Positions 37,825 through 48,408 of a stretch of DNA of 64,000 nucleotides are shown here, one piece after another. The translations under genes were made by a program, and so were the position numbers. The notes beneath the pieces were generated by a model. It was not told the DNA's origin and searched no databases. It saw only the letters and a program-made list of their open reading frames with translations. Position 1 is the stretch's first letter. Each line of letters begins with the position of its first letter. Source of the stretch: Cryomorpha ignava (GTDB lineage: Bacteria; Bacteroidota; Bacteroidia; Flavobacteriales_D; Cryomorphaceae); contig NZ_JAAGVY010000001.1 in assembly GCF_010686655.1 (NCBI RefSeq), positions 1-64,000 on the forward strand, given 5' to 3'.

Positions 37825-38655
37825 TTAACTTAGTGAGAATCGCTTGAACGCCGTAACGCTCAGGCCTTTCTCAGCATCGCCAAGATATTGCTTAATTGAC
37901 TTTTTATTGTCCTTAATAAACGATTGGTTCATCAAGGTGTTTTCCTGATAGAACTTATTTAATCGTCCCATGGCAATTTTCTCTGCCATTTCAGCAGGCT
38001 TACCTTCCTGAATAGCTTGTTCCTTGCCAACTTCAATCTCTCTGTCTATAACATCCTGTGGCACTCCGTCTTTATCAAGAGCTACCGGAGCCATTGCGGC
38101 CACTTGCATCGCTATATCTCGACCTAGCTCATCGTAGTTTCCGTCTTTATTCAGACCAACAACACTCGCAAGCCTATTGCCCGGGTGAATGTAAGCAACC
38201 ACTTTATCGGCTTCTACAGTACCATAGCTCGAAAGTTGAACTTTCTCGCCTATAACACCAGTTTGCTCAGTAATTTTTTCAGCAATAGTAAGTCCGCTAT
38301 CCATGTATGGAAGTGCTTTAAGCGCTTCCAAATCAGCCGGCTTTTTAGATATTGCCGTCTCTAATATATTCTCTGCAAATTTCACAAAATCAGCATTCTG
38401 GGCTACGAAATCTGTTTCGCAGTTGAGCATAATAATTGCACCCAATTTACCATTTTCAGTGGTCTTCGCAATTACAGTACCTTCAGAAGCATCGCGGTCG
38501 CTGCGCTTTGCAGCAACTTTTTGACCTTGCTTGCGCAAAAAGTCAACAGCTTCCTCAAAATCACCATTTGATTCTACAAGAGCCTTTTTACAGTCCATCA
38601 TTCCGGCACCGGTTTGCTTTCTCAGTTTATTAACGTCAGCAGCAGTAATTTTCAT
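37825..38655 (-). CDS. tsf: Translation elongation factor Ts
   Basis: 276 residues. N-terminal UBA-like domain MKITAADVNKLRKQTGAGMMDCKKALVES and the TDFVAQNADF core motif that contacts EF-Tu. It catalyses GDP release from EF-Tu. Follows rpsB after about 95 bp, so the two are likely co-transcribed, the usual rpsB-tsf order, and it ends at a strong terminator. Confidence 0.97.
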   Translation of the reverse strand: MKITAADVNKLRKQTGAGMMDCKKALVESNGDFEEAVDFLRKQGQKVAAKRSDRDASEGTVIAKTTENGKLGAIIMLNCETDFVAQNADFVKFAENILETAISKKPADLEALKALPYMDSGLTIAEKITEQTGVIGEKVQLSSYGTVEADKVVAYIHPGNRLASVVGLNKDGNYDELGRDIAMQVAAMAPVALDKDGVPQDVIDREIEVGKEQAIQEGKPAEMAEKIAMGRLNKFYQENTLMNQSFIKDNKKSIKQYLGDAEKGLSVTAFKRFSLS

Positions 38656-38749
38656 TTCTTAAATATTTGATATTTTAAGCTCAAAATGCGTGTTAGAAAG
38701 CGAGCAACCCGAATTTCATAACCCACAAAAATCGCGTAAAGTGTTAGAA

Positions 38750-39541
38750 TTAAGCTTTTTCAGCTTCCTTATCTTTCTTTTCAGATTTTGCTTTCTCGGC
38801 TGTTTTGTCAGCTTTCGCCGCAGCTTGCTTGTCTTTCGTTGACTTTCGTTCATCAAGACCTTCCATAATTGCGTTTGCAATTCGCTCTAGAACCACAGAA
38901 ATTGATTTTGATGCATCGTCATTAGATGGAATCGGGAAATCAACTTTCGTTGGATCAGAATTGGTATCAACCATTGCGAAAGTGGTAATATTAAGCTTCT
39001 TAGCTTCCAAAAGGGCGATATTCTCTTTGTTGATATCAACAATAAAAATAGCCGATGGAATACGCGTAAGATCTGCAATACCACCAAGATTTTTCTCTAA
39101 TTTAGCTCGCTGACGTGATATTTGAAGACGCTCTCTTTTTGAAAGTGTGTTCAGCGTTCCGTCTGCCTCCATCTTATCGATGCTTGACATTTTGCGAATT
39201 GCTTTTCTGATGGTAGCAAAGTTGGTAAGCATACCACCCGACCAGCGCTCAACGATAAAAGGCATTCCGGTTGGGCCGATTTTCTCTTCTATCGCAGCTC
39301 TCGCTTGATTTTTAGTGGCAACGAAAAGAATTTTCTTTCCTGATTTTGCTACCTGACCTATGGCTTTACAAGCTTCATCAAGCTTTGCAGCTGTTTTGTT
39401 TAGGTCAATAATGTGGATTCCTTTTTTCTCATCAAAGATATAAGGAGCCATGTGTGGATTCCACTTACGTGTTAAGTGGCCAAAGTGTACACCCGCGTCG
39501 AGCATTTCTTTAAAGCGGACATCGGTTTGATTTTCAGACAT
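38750..39541 (-). CDS. rpsB: 30S ribosomal protein S2
   Basis: 263 residues. Conserved LLDAGVHFGHLTRKWNP, FVATKNQARAAI, WSGGMLTNFATI, and VDTNSDP. The C-terminal extension is Lys/Ala-rich and strongly basic (KDKEAEKA), longer than in enterobacteria, as in many flavobacteria. Binds the 16S rRNA at the neck of the small subunit. Confidence 0.97.
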   Translation of the reverse strand: MSENQTDVRFKEMLDAGVHFGHLTRKWNPHMAPYIFDEKKGIHIIDLNKTAAKLDEACKAIGQVAKSGKKILFVATKNQARAAIEEKIGPTGMPFIVERWSGGMLTNFATIRKAIRKMSSIDKMEADGTLNTLSKRERLQISRQRAKLEKNLGGIADLTRIPSAIFIVDINKENIALLEAKKLNITTFAMVDTNSDPTKVDFPIPSNDDASKSISVVLERIANAIMEGLDERKSTKDKQAAAKADKTAEKAKSEKKDKEAEKA

Positions 39542-39575
39542 ACTGATTTTTTAGTTTACATTCTGTTATAAAACA

Positions 39576-39611
39576 ATTGACGGGTAGCCCTTCTTTAGGA
39601 ATCCCGTCAAT
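39576..39611 (-). terminator. Candidate terminator of rplM-rpsI
   Basis: ATTGACGGG (39576-39584) pairs perfectly with CCCGTCAAT (39603-39611), with an 18-nt loop. On the minus strand the stem is followed by TGTTTTATAAC. Lies between the rpsI stop and rpsB start. Confidence 0.65.
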
Positions 39612-39644
39612 TTAGATACTAAACAAGCGAAATATTGAAAAATA

Positions 39645-40031
39645 TTAACGCTTACTAAATTGAAATTTCTTACGAGCTTTTGGCTGACCGTATTTTTTAC
39701 GCTCTACCATTCGCGGGTCACGGGTCATCAAACCTTCAGCACGAAGTTTTGCTTTCCACTCTGCGTCAACTTCTACAAGTGCGCGTGAAACACCAAGACG
39801 TATCGCCTCGATTTGACCTGTAATACCACCACCGTGTACATTTACATTCACATCATATTTACCTTCTGTTTCGGTAATCATGAATGGTTGTCGCACGCGG
39901 TACTGAAGCGGCATAGTTGGGAAATATTCTTTAAAGTCGCGGCCATTAACTGTTACGCTACCCGTTCCATTTTTCATGTAAACGCGTGCTACTGATGTTT
40001 TACGGCGACCAAGTGTGTTAATCACTTCCAT
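39645..40031 (-). CDS. rpsI: 30S ribosomal protein S9
   Basis: 128 residues, the usual length. GRRKTSVARVYMKNGTGSVTVNGR at the start and the C-terminal basic tail MVERKKYGQPKARKKFQFSKR that reaches the P site, ending in Lys-Arg. Stop-start overlap of one base with rplM (40031), typical of rplM-rpsI. Confidence 0.97.
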   Translation of the reverse strand: MEVINTLGRRKTSVARVYMKNGTGSVTVNGRDFKEYFPTMPLQYRVRQPFMITETEGKYDVNVNVHGGGITGQIEAIRLGVSRALVEVDAEWKAKLRAEGLMTRDPRMVERKKYGQPKARKKFQFSKR

Positions 40032-40486
40032 TACTTGAGTGTATTGAGATCGATTGTTTTAGGTTTTTGAGCTTCGTATTTGTGCTCACCACCTACCACT
40101 ACGTGAAGATTAGTATAAAGCTTGCTTCCAAGTTTTGTTTTAGGCAACATACCTTTTACGGCTTTCTCTACAAGAGCCATCGGTTTTCTAGCCAAAAGCT
40201 CTCTTGCAGTTAGCTCACGTTGCCCACCAGGATATCCGGTATGACGCACGTAAACTTTCTCTTCGAGTTTATTGCCCGAAAGAAAAACTTTTTCAGCATT
40301 AATTACGATTACGTAATCGCCACAATCTACGTGCGGGGTGTAATTCGTTTTGTACTTTCCACGAATCAATTTAGCAACCTTGGTTGCTAATCGTCCTAGA
40401 GTCTGGCCTTCAGCGTCAACAAGAACCCAGTCCTTGTTTACTGTTTCGCGATTGGCCGATACGGTTTTGTAACTTAGAGTATTCAC
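40031..40486 (-). CDS. rplM: 50S ribosomal protein L13
   Basis: 151 residues. VDAEGQTLGRLATKVAKLIRGK, the conserved NTLSYKTVSA start, and MLPKTKLG near the C-terminus. First gene of rplM-rpsI. The upstream 350-bp region carries two promoter candidates and may contain an autoregulatory leader. Confidence 0.97.
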   Translation of the reverse strand: MNTLSYKTVSANRETVNKDWVLVDAEGQTLGRLATKVAKLIRGKYKTNYTPHVDCGDYVIVINAEKVFLSGNKLEEKVYVRHTGYPGGQRELTARELLARKPMALVEKAVKGMLPKTKLGSKLYTNLHVVVGGEHKYEAQKPKTIDLNTLK

Positions 40487-40531
40487 TGTGTATAAGCTAT
40501 TTAGCTGTATTTATCCCCTAAATTGGGGCTG

Positions 40532-40562
40532 CGAAGTTAATACAAATTTTGTTTTACACCAA
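40532..40562 (-). promoter_or_regulatory. Proximal candidate promoter of rplM
   Basis: On the minus strand TAACTTCG (complement of 40532-40539) lies about 20 bp downstream of TTGG (complement of 40559-40562), close to the TTG-N19-TAnnTTTG consensus but with C for T in the last bases. Confidence 0.4.
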
Positions 40563-40663
40563 TACTTGTGCAAATAATCTTTTAACGAGATTACTCACTT
40601 TTCTGGTAAAGGTGATTTCCGAGTAAAAACTGCCCCTTCGCGGACAATTATTTTTTCGGAGTG

Positions 40664-40698
40664 CAAAAGTAATGATTTACACGAGATTTGGAAACAAA
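40664..40698 (-). promoter_or_regulatory. Distal candidate promoter of rplM
   Basis: TACTTTTG (complement of 40664-40671), an exact minus-7 match, with TTTG (complement of 40695-40698) upstream. Confidence 0.55.
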
Positions 40699-40728
40699 AG
40701 GATAAAATCATTCAATATTATTGAAAAC

Positions 40729-40747
40729 CGTTTGGTAGTACCAAACG
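40729..40747. terminator. Palindrome behind an outer-membrane gene
   Basis: CGTTTGGTAGTACCAAACG is a perfect palindrome, followed on the minus strand by GTTTTC. It may be the terminator of the 40838-41563 gene, which ends 90 nt to the right, but the T tract is short. Confidence 0.45.
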
Positions 40748-40837
40748 CTATTATTTGGCATTTTAAAGCCAACGCCGTTTTTTCAGCGGTATCCCTCGCA
40801 TGAAAAATATAATTCTCCTCAATAAAACTGAAATGAA

Positions 40838-41563
40838 CTATTTATTCAACCGATATGCCAGCACAATGTTAACGCGAGTCCAAGAGTATTCAAATTTTTC
40901 AGAGATATTAATATCGTCCTGACCGGGTACTAACAATTCCATTCTTACATTCATCCCTTCTATATTTCTCAACGACTTGGCAACAGCAATCCCAAGATCA
41001 AAACGCTCTGATAGTTTAAGATTCAATCCGACCATCACCTCTTGTGTGAATTGCCAGTTTGGAATATCTTCATCCGCACTCGCAGTCAAAGTTGAAGTGC
41101 GATTAGAGACCGCGCTGATTCCATAGCTATCCCAGCTTGCAGCGATGATATTAACCCCTCCAAAGATTTCAAAACGATCTGCAAAAGAGTAATGTGCTAA
41201 AATTGGAATACCCCATGCAAAATAGCTGAATTCAACAGTTGAGTATTCTCTTCCTTCAGGATTGTGCGAGAAGACCAATTTTTGTGCAAACTTTAACCGA
41301 TCTGCCCCTATTCCAGTAGACACTGCGAGCTTGTTGAAACTGTATTTGGCCACCAGGTGCGAACCAAAACAAGCTGTTGCCTGCGGTTTAAATAATGATT
41401 CTTCAGCATTATTATTAAAAAGAGAACCCGCATTGGCTTTTAGATAAAAGTCAAACCTTCCGTTTTCATTTTGTCCGTAAACCTTATTGGTAACTAATAA
41501 AACGGGCAAGGCAAAAAGCAAAATGAATATCCGTGTATTCTTTGGTGTAAACATCTTTTTCAT
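40838..41563 (-). CDS. Outer-membrane beta-barrel protein
   Basis: 241 residues. Signal peptide ending KVYGQ at about residue 31. The mature part has alternating aromatic strands (KANAGSLFNNNAEES, FGSHLVAKYSFNKLAVSTGIG, FGGVNIIAASW, GLNLKLSERFDLGIAVAKSLRN) and ends SWTRVNIVLAYRLNK. It has the composition and length of small 8- to 10-strand Bacteroidota barrels. No ligand can be named. Stands alone. Confidence 0.7.
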   Translation of the reverse strand: MKKMFTPKNTRIFILLFALPVLLVTNKVYGQNENGRFDFYLKANAGSLFNNNAEESLFKPQATACFGSHLVAKYSFNKLAVSTGIGADRLKFAQKLVFSHNPEGREYSTVEFSYFAWGIPILAHYSFADRFEIFGGVNIIAASWDSYGISAVSNRTSTLTASADEDIPNWQFTQEVMVGLNLKLSERFDLGIAVAKSLRNIEGMNVRMELLVPGQDDINISEKFEYSWTRVNIVLAYRLNK

Positions 41564-41951
41564 AATCCAAAAATTAAAGTTTATAAAAAATCAATTCAAT
41601 ATTTACTTATTCAGAAGGAGAGATTACAGCTTCAAAACACTCTTAATTCAATCTCTTAAGGAAAAGTTTTGACCTATTTCAATCCCTTTTCGACAGCTCA
41701 ATATTGAAGCCACCAATTGGACTATCTGTCTTTACTGTGAATTCCTTATAGCGGTTTACAATCTTTTTTGATTACGAAAGAAATGCATTAAAAATGAAAT
41801 ATCCCTGACTTTGAAAAAATAAAAGTAAAAAAGCCATTCGTCGTCAAGAACAGCTTTAATATTAGCCCAATTATTATCAAAAAAGGGCTGAAACAAATTG
41901 CCCCAACCCTTTTAAATTTATCTGATAAAACGAAATTCTCGTCTTTAAAAC
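41564..41951. other. AT-rich intergenic region
   Basis: 388 bp with no gene seen. Near the kbl side lies a hairpin that may end kbl (listed). The rest has no recognisable RNA or repeat. Confidence 0.5.
41875..41914 (-). terminator. Candidate terminator of kbl
   Basis: AAAAGGG (41881-41887) pairs with CCCTTTT (41907-41913); inner GGGCTG and GCCCC can add or compete. On the minus strand the stem is followed by a six-T run. It lies 38 nt beyond the kbl stop. Confidence 0.6.
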
Positions 41952-43154
41952 TTAGGCATTCTCCAAAACACCAAGCTCCTTCCCTACCTTCTCAAAAGCA
42001 GCGATTGCCTTATCAAGTTGGGCAGTGCTATGGCCCGCAGAAATTTGTACACGAATACGCGCCTGCTCTTTCGGCACCACCGGAAAGTAAAACCCGATTA
42101 CATAAATTCCTTCTTCGAGCAGCTTCTCGGCCATTTCTTGCGAAAGCTTAGCATCGTAAAGCATTACCGGAACTATGGCCGAATCGCCTTTTACAATATC
42201 AAATCCGAGTTTAGACATTCCTTTTTTGAAATGGGTAATATTGCTTTCCAATTTATCGTGCAGATCAGAACCATCCATTAATAAGTCAAATACTTTTAAA
42301 GATGCACCTACAATATTTGGAGCCAGCGAATTGCTATAAAGGTAAGGACGAGATCGCTGTCGCAGCAATTCAATAATTTCTTTACGGCCGGTAGTGTATC
42401 CGCCCATGGCGCCACCCATAGCTTTTCCAAGCGTACCGGTTATAATATCTACCCGTCCCATTACACCGCAGTGCTCAAGACTTCCGCGACCGGTTTTTCC
42501 AATTACGCCGGTAGCATGGCATTCATCTACCATTACAAGTGCATCGTACTTATCGGCCAAATCGCAGATTCCTTTCATATCGGCTACGACACCATCCATG
42601 CTAAAAACGCCATCGGTAACGATAACTTTAAAACGGGCACCTTTTTCAGTGGCCGCCTTAAGTTGAATTTCCAGATCGGCCATATCGTTGTTTTTGTAAC
42701 GGTAACGCGCAGCTTTACAGAGTCTCACACCATCTATAATAGAGGCATGATTTAGAGAATCGCTTATAATGGCGTCCTCATCGGTGAATAAGGGTTCAAA
42801 CACTCCTCCATTTGCATCAAAACAAGCGGCATAAAGAATGGTATCTTCCGTTTCATGAAATTCGGCAATTTTTGCCTCAAGCTCTTTGTGAATATCTTGT
42901 GTTCCGCAAATAAATCGTACAGAACTCATTCCATAGCCGCGCTCATCAAGCGTTTTCTTTGCAGCAGCAACAACATCGGGGTGAGACGACAGACCCAAAT
43001 AATTATTTGCGCAAAAGTTTAAAACCTTCTGGCCGCTTGAGAGTGTGATTTCTGCACCTTGAACAGAAGTAATAATGCGCTCTTTTTTAAAAAGCCCAGC
43101 TTCTTCTATTGATTTAAGTTCTTCCTGAAGGTGATTTTTTATTTTGCCGTACAT
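41952..43154 (-). CDS. kbl: Glycine C-acetyltransferase (2-amino-3-ketobutyrate CoA ligase)
   Basis: 400 residues, alpha-oxoamine synthase family (PLP, fold type I). [15 protein letters not shown] at the start, [11 protein letters not shown] around the PLP Asp, [13 protein letters not shown] with the Schiff-base Lys at about residue 245, and LVGASLKVF-type C-terminal region. It cleaves 2-amino-3-ketobutyrate to glycine and acetyl-CoA in threonine degradation, with threonine dehydrogenase. No tdh is in the window. Its promoter lies against the gdhA terminator. Confidence 0.92.
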   Translation of the reverse strand: MYGKIKNHLQEELKSIEEAGLFKKERIITSVQGAEITLSSGQKVLNFCANNYLGLSSHPDVVAAAKKTLDERGYGMSSVRFICGTQDIHKELEAKIAEFHETEDTILYAACFDANGGVFEPLFTDEDAIISDSLNHASIIDGVRLCKAARYRYKNNDMADLEIQLKAATEKGARFKVIVTDGVFSMDGVVADMKGICDLADKYDALVMVDECHATGVIGKTGRGSLEHCGVMGRVDIITGTLGKAMGGAMGGYTTGRKEIIELLRQRSRPYLYSNSLAPNIVGASLKVFDLLMDGSDLHDKLESNITHFKKGMSKLGFDIVKGDSAIVPVMLYDAKLSQEMAEKLLEEGIYVIGFYFPVVPKEQARIRVQISAGHSTAQLDKAIAAFEKVGKELGVLENA

Positions 43155-43171
43155 AATATTTGTGTTTGCCG

Positions 43172-43179
43172 CAAAATTA
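43172..43179 (-). promoter_or_regulatory. Candidate minus-7 box of kbl
   Basis: TAATTTTG on the minus strand, 18 bp before the kbl start. The expected minus-33 position falls in the gdhA terminator. Confidence 0.5.
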
Positions 43180-43190
43180 CAAAATGAAAT

Positions 43191-43225
43191 CTAAAAAAAA
43201 CCCTTCACTAATAAGCGAAGGGTTT
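43191..43225 (-). terminator. Terminator of gdhA
   Basis: AAACCCTTC (43198-43206) pairs with GAAGGGTTT (43217-43225). On the minus strand the stem is followed by eight T. It is 26 nt past the gdhA stop. Confidence 0.85.
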
Positions 43226-43250
43226 AAAAAGTAGTATTAAATCTGTATGA

Positions 43251-44934
<1,684 letters not shown>

Positions 44935-46050
44935 TTAACATACCTCATAATTTTTCCCCGGAAGGGAACGCACCAAACCATTAAGCTCAAGGGTGAGCAA
45001 GTGTACCATAACCATGCTCATTGGCAATTCCGTAGCCAGACTTAGTTCATCGATCTGCGTTCTTCCTTTTTCGCGCAGGCAATCCATCAACTTTTCTTCT
45101 TCGGGTTTTAAATCGATAAAAATCTTTGTTTGAATTGGTTTGGCGTTGGCAGCTTTTGTCCAGCCCATAATATATTCCAGATCTTTTGCAGATTCGAGCA
45201 GTGCCGCCTTATTCGATTTAATCAATCTATTACAGCCGTCAGATTTTGGGTCGTGTATCCTTCCAGGAATGGCGAAAACATCTCGAAAATAGCTTGCCGC
45301 GAGATTGGCAGTAATTATAGATCCTCCCGAAATACCCGACTCCACTACAATTGTTGCATCTGTCATTCCGGCTACAATGCGGTTTCGCTTTGGGAAGTTT
45401 TCCCTGTCGGGGATGGTGCCAATACTAAACTCGCTGACCAAGGCACCCTTTTCTGCCATTTCTTTGGCAAATCGAGTATGCGAATTGGGATAAACGCTAT
45501 CTAGCCCATGAGCCAAAACACCAACAGTGGGAAGGCCGAGCTCGAGACATGCCTTGTGCGCCTGAATATCTACTCCGTAAGCCAATCCACTAACAACAGT
45601 AATATTGTAAGGCAGCATGCTCTCTATCAATTCCCGGGTAACCTGCATTCCATAGTCGGTAATTTTACGGGTGCCTACAATGCTTACCATTCGCTTTGCC
45701 GATAAATCTGCCGGGCCTTTTTTGAAAAGCACTACAGGTCCATCACTGCAATGGGTTAAGCGGTTTGGGTAATTGGAATCTTGAAACGAAATAACCTCTA
45801 CGCCCTTTTTTTCGGAAAACTCAAAATCTTTTTCGACGGCGTCAAAATCGCGAAAAGAAGATATTGCTCCAGCACGTACCAGGCTCATACCGGGCACCTG
45901 CATTAGCTCGCGTGAGCTGAGATTAAACACTTCGCGTGCTGTTCCAAAGTGCCGAATAAGTTTTTTTACGCTCATTACGCCAACATTTTCTACCATACTG
46001 AGCGCGAGCTGGTAAAACACCTCATCTTTATCTATTGGAATCTTTTTCAT
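44935..46050 (-). CDS. dprA: DNA-processing protein DprA
   Basis: 371 residues. The Rossmann-fold core carries VSIVGTRKITDYGMQVTRELIE, SGLAYGVDIQAHKACLE and the FPKRNRIVAGMTDATIVVE segment. N-terminal SAM-like helices (VENVGVMSVKKLIRHFG) and a C-terminal winged-helix (LREKGRTQIDELSLATELPMS) complete the full-length form. It loads RecA on incoming single-stranded DNA during natural transformation. Divergent from kdsB. Confidence 0.95.
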   Translation of the reverse strand: MKKIPIDKDEVFYQLALSMVENVGVMSVKKLIRHFGTAREVFNLSSRELMQVPGMSLVRAGAISSFRDFDAVEKDFEFSEKKGVEVISFQDSNYPNRLTHCSDGPVVLFKKGPADLSAKRMVSIVGTRKITDYGMQVTRELIESMLPYNITVVSGLAYGVDIQAHKACLELGLPTVGVLAHGLDSVYPNSHTRFAKEMAEKGALVSEFSIGTIPDRENFPKRNRIVAGMTDATIVVESGISGGSIITANLAASYFRDVFAIPGRIHDPKSDGCNRLIKSNKAALLESAKDLEYIMGWTKAANAKPIQTKIFIDLKPEEEKLMDCLREKGRTQIDELSLATELPMSMVMVHLLTLELNGLVRSLPGKNYEVC

Positions 46051-46110
46051 GAAAACTATTGCGTGTGCGGCTGTGTTAAAGCCCGAAAATAACTAAACTT
46101 GGCCTCAATT

Positions 46111-46848
46111 ATGGAAAATGTTGAAAAACTCGGAATAATTCCTGCCAGATATGCCTCTACTCGGTTTCCTGGAAAGCCACTTGCGCTTATTCACGGAGTG
46201 CCCATGATAGAGCGGGTATACCGACAGGCAGAAAAGTCTGATCTCGATAAAATATTGGTTGCCACCGATGATGAGCGGATAGCAGATTGCGTTAAGAGTT
46301 TTCATGGAAATGTGGTAATGACCAGCCCCGACCTATCTTCAGGAACTGATCGTTGTAGAGCTGCGATTATAGAAAGTGGAATAAAAGCCAATCTTGTGGT
46401 AAATATTCAGGGTGATGAACCACTTATTGACCCCGGGCAGATTAATACCGTGTTAAGATTGCTTAGCGGACACGCCGTAAATATTGCTACCTTAATAAGT
46501 CCGGCACTTGGAAAAGAAGAAATAGAGAACATGAATCGCGTAAAAGTGGTGACTGATATAAACGGAAAAGCACTTTATTTTTCGAGACTGCCCATTCCTT
46601 TTTCAAGAAATATCGGAGAGAACATTTCTAAATATCATATTCATCTGGGAATTTATGGATTTAATGCGAGCACCCTTTTAGAGCTGGGAGAACTGAATAC
46701 CGGTTTGTTAGAACAATTAGAATCACTGGAACAGCTGCGCTGGCTAGAAAATGGATATACCATTTACACCGCAAAAACCAGTGAGCGTGCAGATAGCGTA
46801 GATACACCTGAAGATCTTGAAAATATCGAAAAGAAATATTTTCTTTGA
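46111..46848 (+). CDS. kdsB: 3-deoxy-manno-octulosonate cytidylyltransferase
   Basis: 245 residues from ATG 46111; a TTG four codons upstream is rejected. IIPARYASTRFPGKPLA is the CMP-transferase signature, followed by VVNIQGDEPLIDP and YHIHLGIYGF. It activates Kdo as CMP-Kdo for lipopolysaccharide core synthesis. Divergent from dprA with 60 bp between, and next to a HU-SPOR gene. Confidence 0.95.
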   Translation: MENVEKLGIIPARYASTRFPGKPLALIHGVPMIERVYRQAEKSDLDKILVATDDERIADCVKSFHGNVVMTSPDLSSGTDRCRAAIIESGIKANLVVNIQGDEPLIDPGQINTVLRLLSGHAVNIATLISPALGKEEIENMNRVKVVTDINGKALYFSRLPIPFSRNIGENISKYHIHLGIYGFNASTLLELGELNTGLLEQLESLEQLRWLENGYTIYTAKTSERADSVDTPEDLENIEKKYFL

Positions 46849-46879
46849 CCCCTTGATTGAATAGATATGCGTAAATTTG
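46844..46879 (+). promoter_or_regulatory. Candidate promoter of the HU-SPOR gene
   Basis: TAAATTTG (46872-46879), an exact minus-7 match 21 bp before the GTG start, with TTTG at 46844-46847 and TTG at 46853-46855 upstream. It overlaps the kdsB stop codon. Confidence 0.5.
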
Positions 46880-46900
46880 AATTTGTATTAAGCATAGCCT

Positions 46901-47998
46901 GTGGAAATAGATAAATACATACAAGAACTTTTATACGATTACGACTGTGTAATAGTGCCTCAACTCGGTGGTTTTGTTACCAATTACCGTCCTGCTGTTG
47001 CTGATTTAAACTCAGGAATAGGGCATCCGCCGGGAAAGGATATTCGTTTTAATAAGAACCTTACTAAAAGTGATGGTTTACTGGAGCGTGCTGTAGCCGA
47101 TGGTGCCAAAATAAGTTTTGAAGATGCCGGTATAGTTTTAAAAGACATTTCTGAAAAATATTGGTCGAAGTTGAATGGCGGAGCAAAAGTGCAATTTAAG
47201 CGTATTGGCGTTTTGTATATCGACGATCATAAAAACCTGCGTTTTGAGCCGGCTGCTGATCAAAATTACCTGAAAGCGTCGTTTGGTCTCGATTCATTTA
47301 CCCTGCCGGCAATCACTGAAATGACGCAAAACCCGGATGAAGAGAAAAAACCGACACCTGTAATACCGATTGAGCGAGCAGAGCCGGAAACTATCAGATT
47401 TAAATCGAATAAAAGCATTTACTGGGTAGCAGCCGCTACCATACTTCCGTTTGTGGCTATGAGCGTCTATCTGGGTGTTTCCACAAATTTTAAAAGTCCA
47501 ACAGAAATCACCCTCGCAGAGCTTATTCCTTTTGGTATAAATCCTGCCGAAGCCGTGAAGTTTACTCCGCGTGCAACATCCGCGGAAGCGAAACCTGCCA
47601 GCAACGATACTGACGGAACAGGTTTTCCTGAAAACACCGCTGTCTTTCCATTTTCATTTGAAACCAATACTGTGGATAGTTCAGGCGTATGGATAAATTT
47701 AAACGAAGAAAAAAAGCCTTTTGCCACTCCTGAAGAAGTTTCTCCATCAAAATCAAAACTCACCGGCACATACCATATTATAGCCGGCTGTTTTGGCGAA
47801 GAGGTGAACGCAAAGAAATTTGTAAATAACTTGAAGGATCGCGGATATAAAGCTGCCATTTTAGATTACCACAAGAAATTACACCGCGTAAGATTAGAAA
47901 GCTTTACTGATTATTCTACTGCCTTAAGCACTTTACAAGAGTTGAGAAATGACGGAACTTTTCCGAATGCATGGTTACTAAAAAAACCATTATCTTAA
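46901..47998 (+). CDS. HU-CCDC81-SPOR domain membrane protein
   Basis: 365 residues from a GTG. N-terminal ~125 residues match the prokaryotic CCDC81-like HU domains (YDYDCVIVPQLGGFVTNYR, then RFNKNLTKSDGLLERAVA and GAKVQFKRIGVLYIDDHKNLRFEP). A Pro/Glu linker leads to one membrane helix (about 172-193), and the C-terminal ~75 residues are a SPOR domain (GTYHIIAGCFGEEVNAKKFVNNLKDRGYKA). The HU half would face the cytoplasm and the SPOR half the periplasm, linking a DNA- or protein-binding fold to peptidoglycan. Known in Bacteroidota as a family; the role is not established. Confidence 0.85.
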   Translation: MEIDKYIQELLYDYDCVIVPQLGGFVTNYRPAVADLNSGIGHPPGKDIRFNKNLTKSDGLLERAVADGAKISFEDAGIVLKDISEKYWSKLNGGAKVQFKRIGVLYIDDHKNLRFEPAADQNYLKASFGLDSFTLPAITEMTQNPDEEKKPTPVIPIERAEPETIRFKSNKSIYWVAAATILPFVAMSVYLGVSTNFKSPTEITLAELIPFGINPAEAVKFTPRATSAEAKPASNDTDGTGFPENTAVFPFSFETNTVDSSGVWINLNEEKKPFATPEEVSPSKSKLTGTYHIIAGCFGEEVNAKKFVNNLKDRGYKAAILDYHKKLHRVRLESFTDYSTALSTLQELRNDGTFPNAWLLKKPLS

Positions 47999-48002
47999 AG
48001 GA

Positions 48003-48389
48003 ATGACAGAAAAGAAATTAGATTTGGGAAATTGCACATTGGAGGCACTTGAATGGGATGTTGTAGAGCTTCATATTAACCCGGAACAAATCTTGCAACC
48101 AGATGATGTGCGGAAAATATTTGATGAGATTCACAAAAAATTCCCAAAAGGCAAAACGCTTATGGTTACTGCGGGCGATAAAGCAACCCTTAGCCCGGAA
48201 GCACGTGAACTCGCCTCTTCCGAAGATATTACGCATCAGATTCTTGCCGATGCAATCGTTACAGAGCATTATTCGCACCAGATGTCGTCAAACTTTTTTG
48301 TACGCTACAACCAACCGTATCGTCCTACAAAACTTTTTAAGACAATAGAAGAAGCTAAGGATTGGTTAAAATCATACGCAGCGGAGTAG
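48003..48389 (+). CDS. Uncharacterised small cytoplasmic protein
   Basis: 128 residues, no signal or membrane segment. Pattern of an alpha/beta domain: WDVVELHINPEQ strand, a helix with IFDEIHKKFPKGKTLMV and a long C-terminal helix (FKTIEEAKDWLKSY). I have a faint recollection of a STAS/SpoIIAA-like fold in Bacteroidota proteins of this kind (LYPxRxFxxxxEAxxWL ending), but cannot assign a name. It starts 4 bp after the HU-SPOR gene, so it is probably the second gene of that operon. Convergent with the hemJ-like gene, 20 bp apart. Confidence 0.6.
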   Translation: MTEKKLDLGNCTLEALEWDVVELHINPEQILQPDDVRKIFDEIHKKFPKGKTLMVTAGDKATLSPEARELASSEDITHQILADAIVTEHYSHQMSSNFFVRYNQPYRPTKLFKTIEEAKDWLKSYAAE

Positions 48390-48408
48390 AATTTTTAGAA
48401 ATTATATT

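Larger units (their letters stand above)
40487..40837 (-). other. Upstream region of rplM-rpsI with leader
   Basis: 351 bp without a gene. Two minus-strand promoter candidates (40532-40562 and 40664-40698) and a perfect palindrome (40729-40747) are listed separately. The 90-180-nt space between the promoters and rplM can fold into several hairpins and could hold a ribosomal-protein leader, but none matches a named family I can confirm. Confidence 0.4.
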
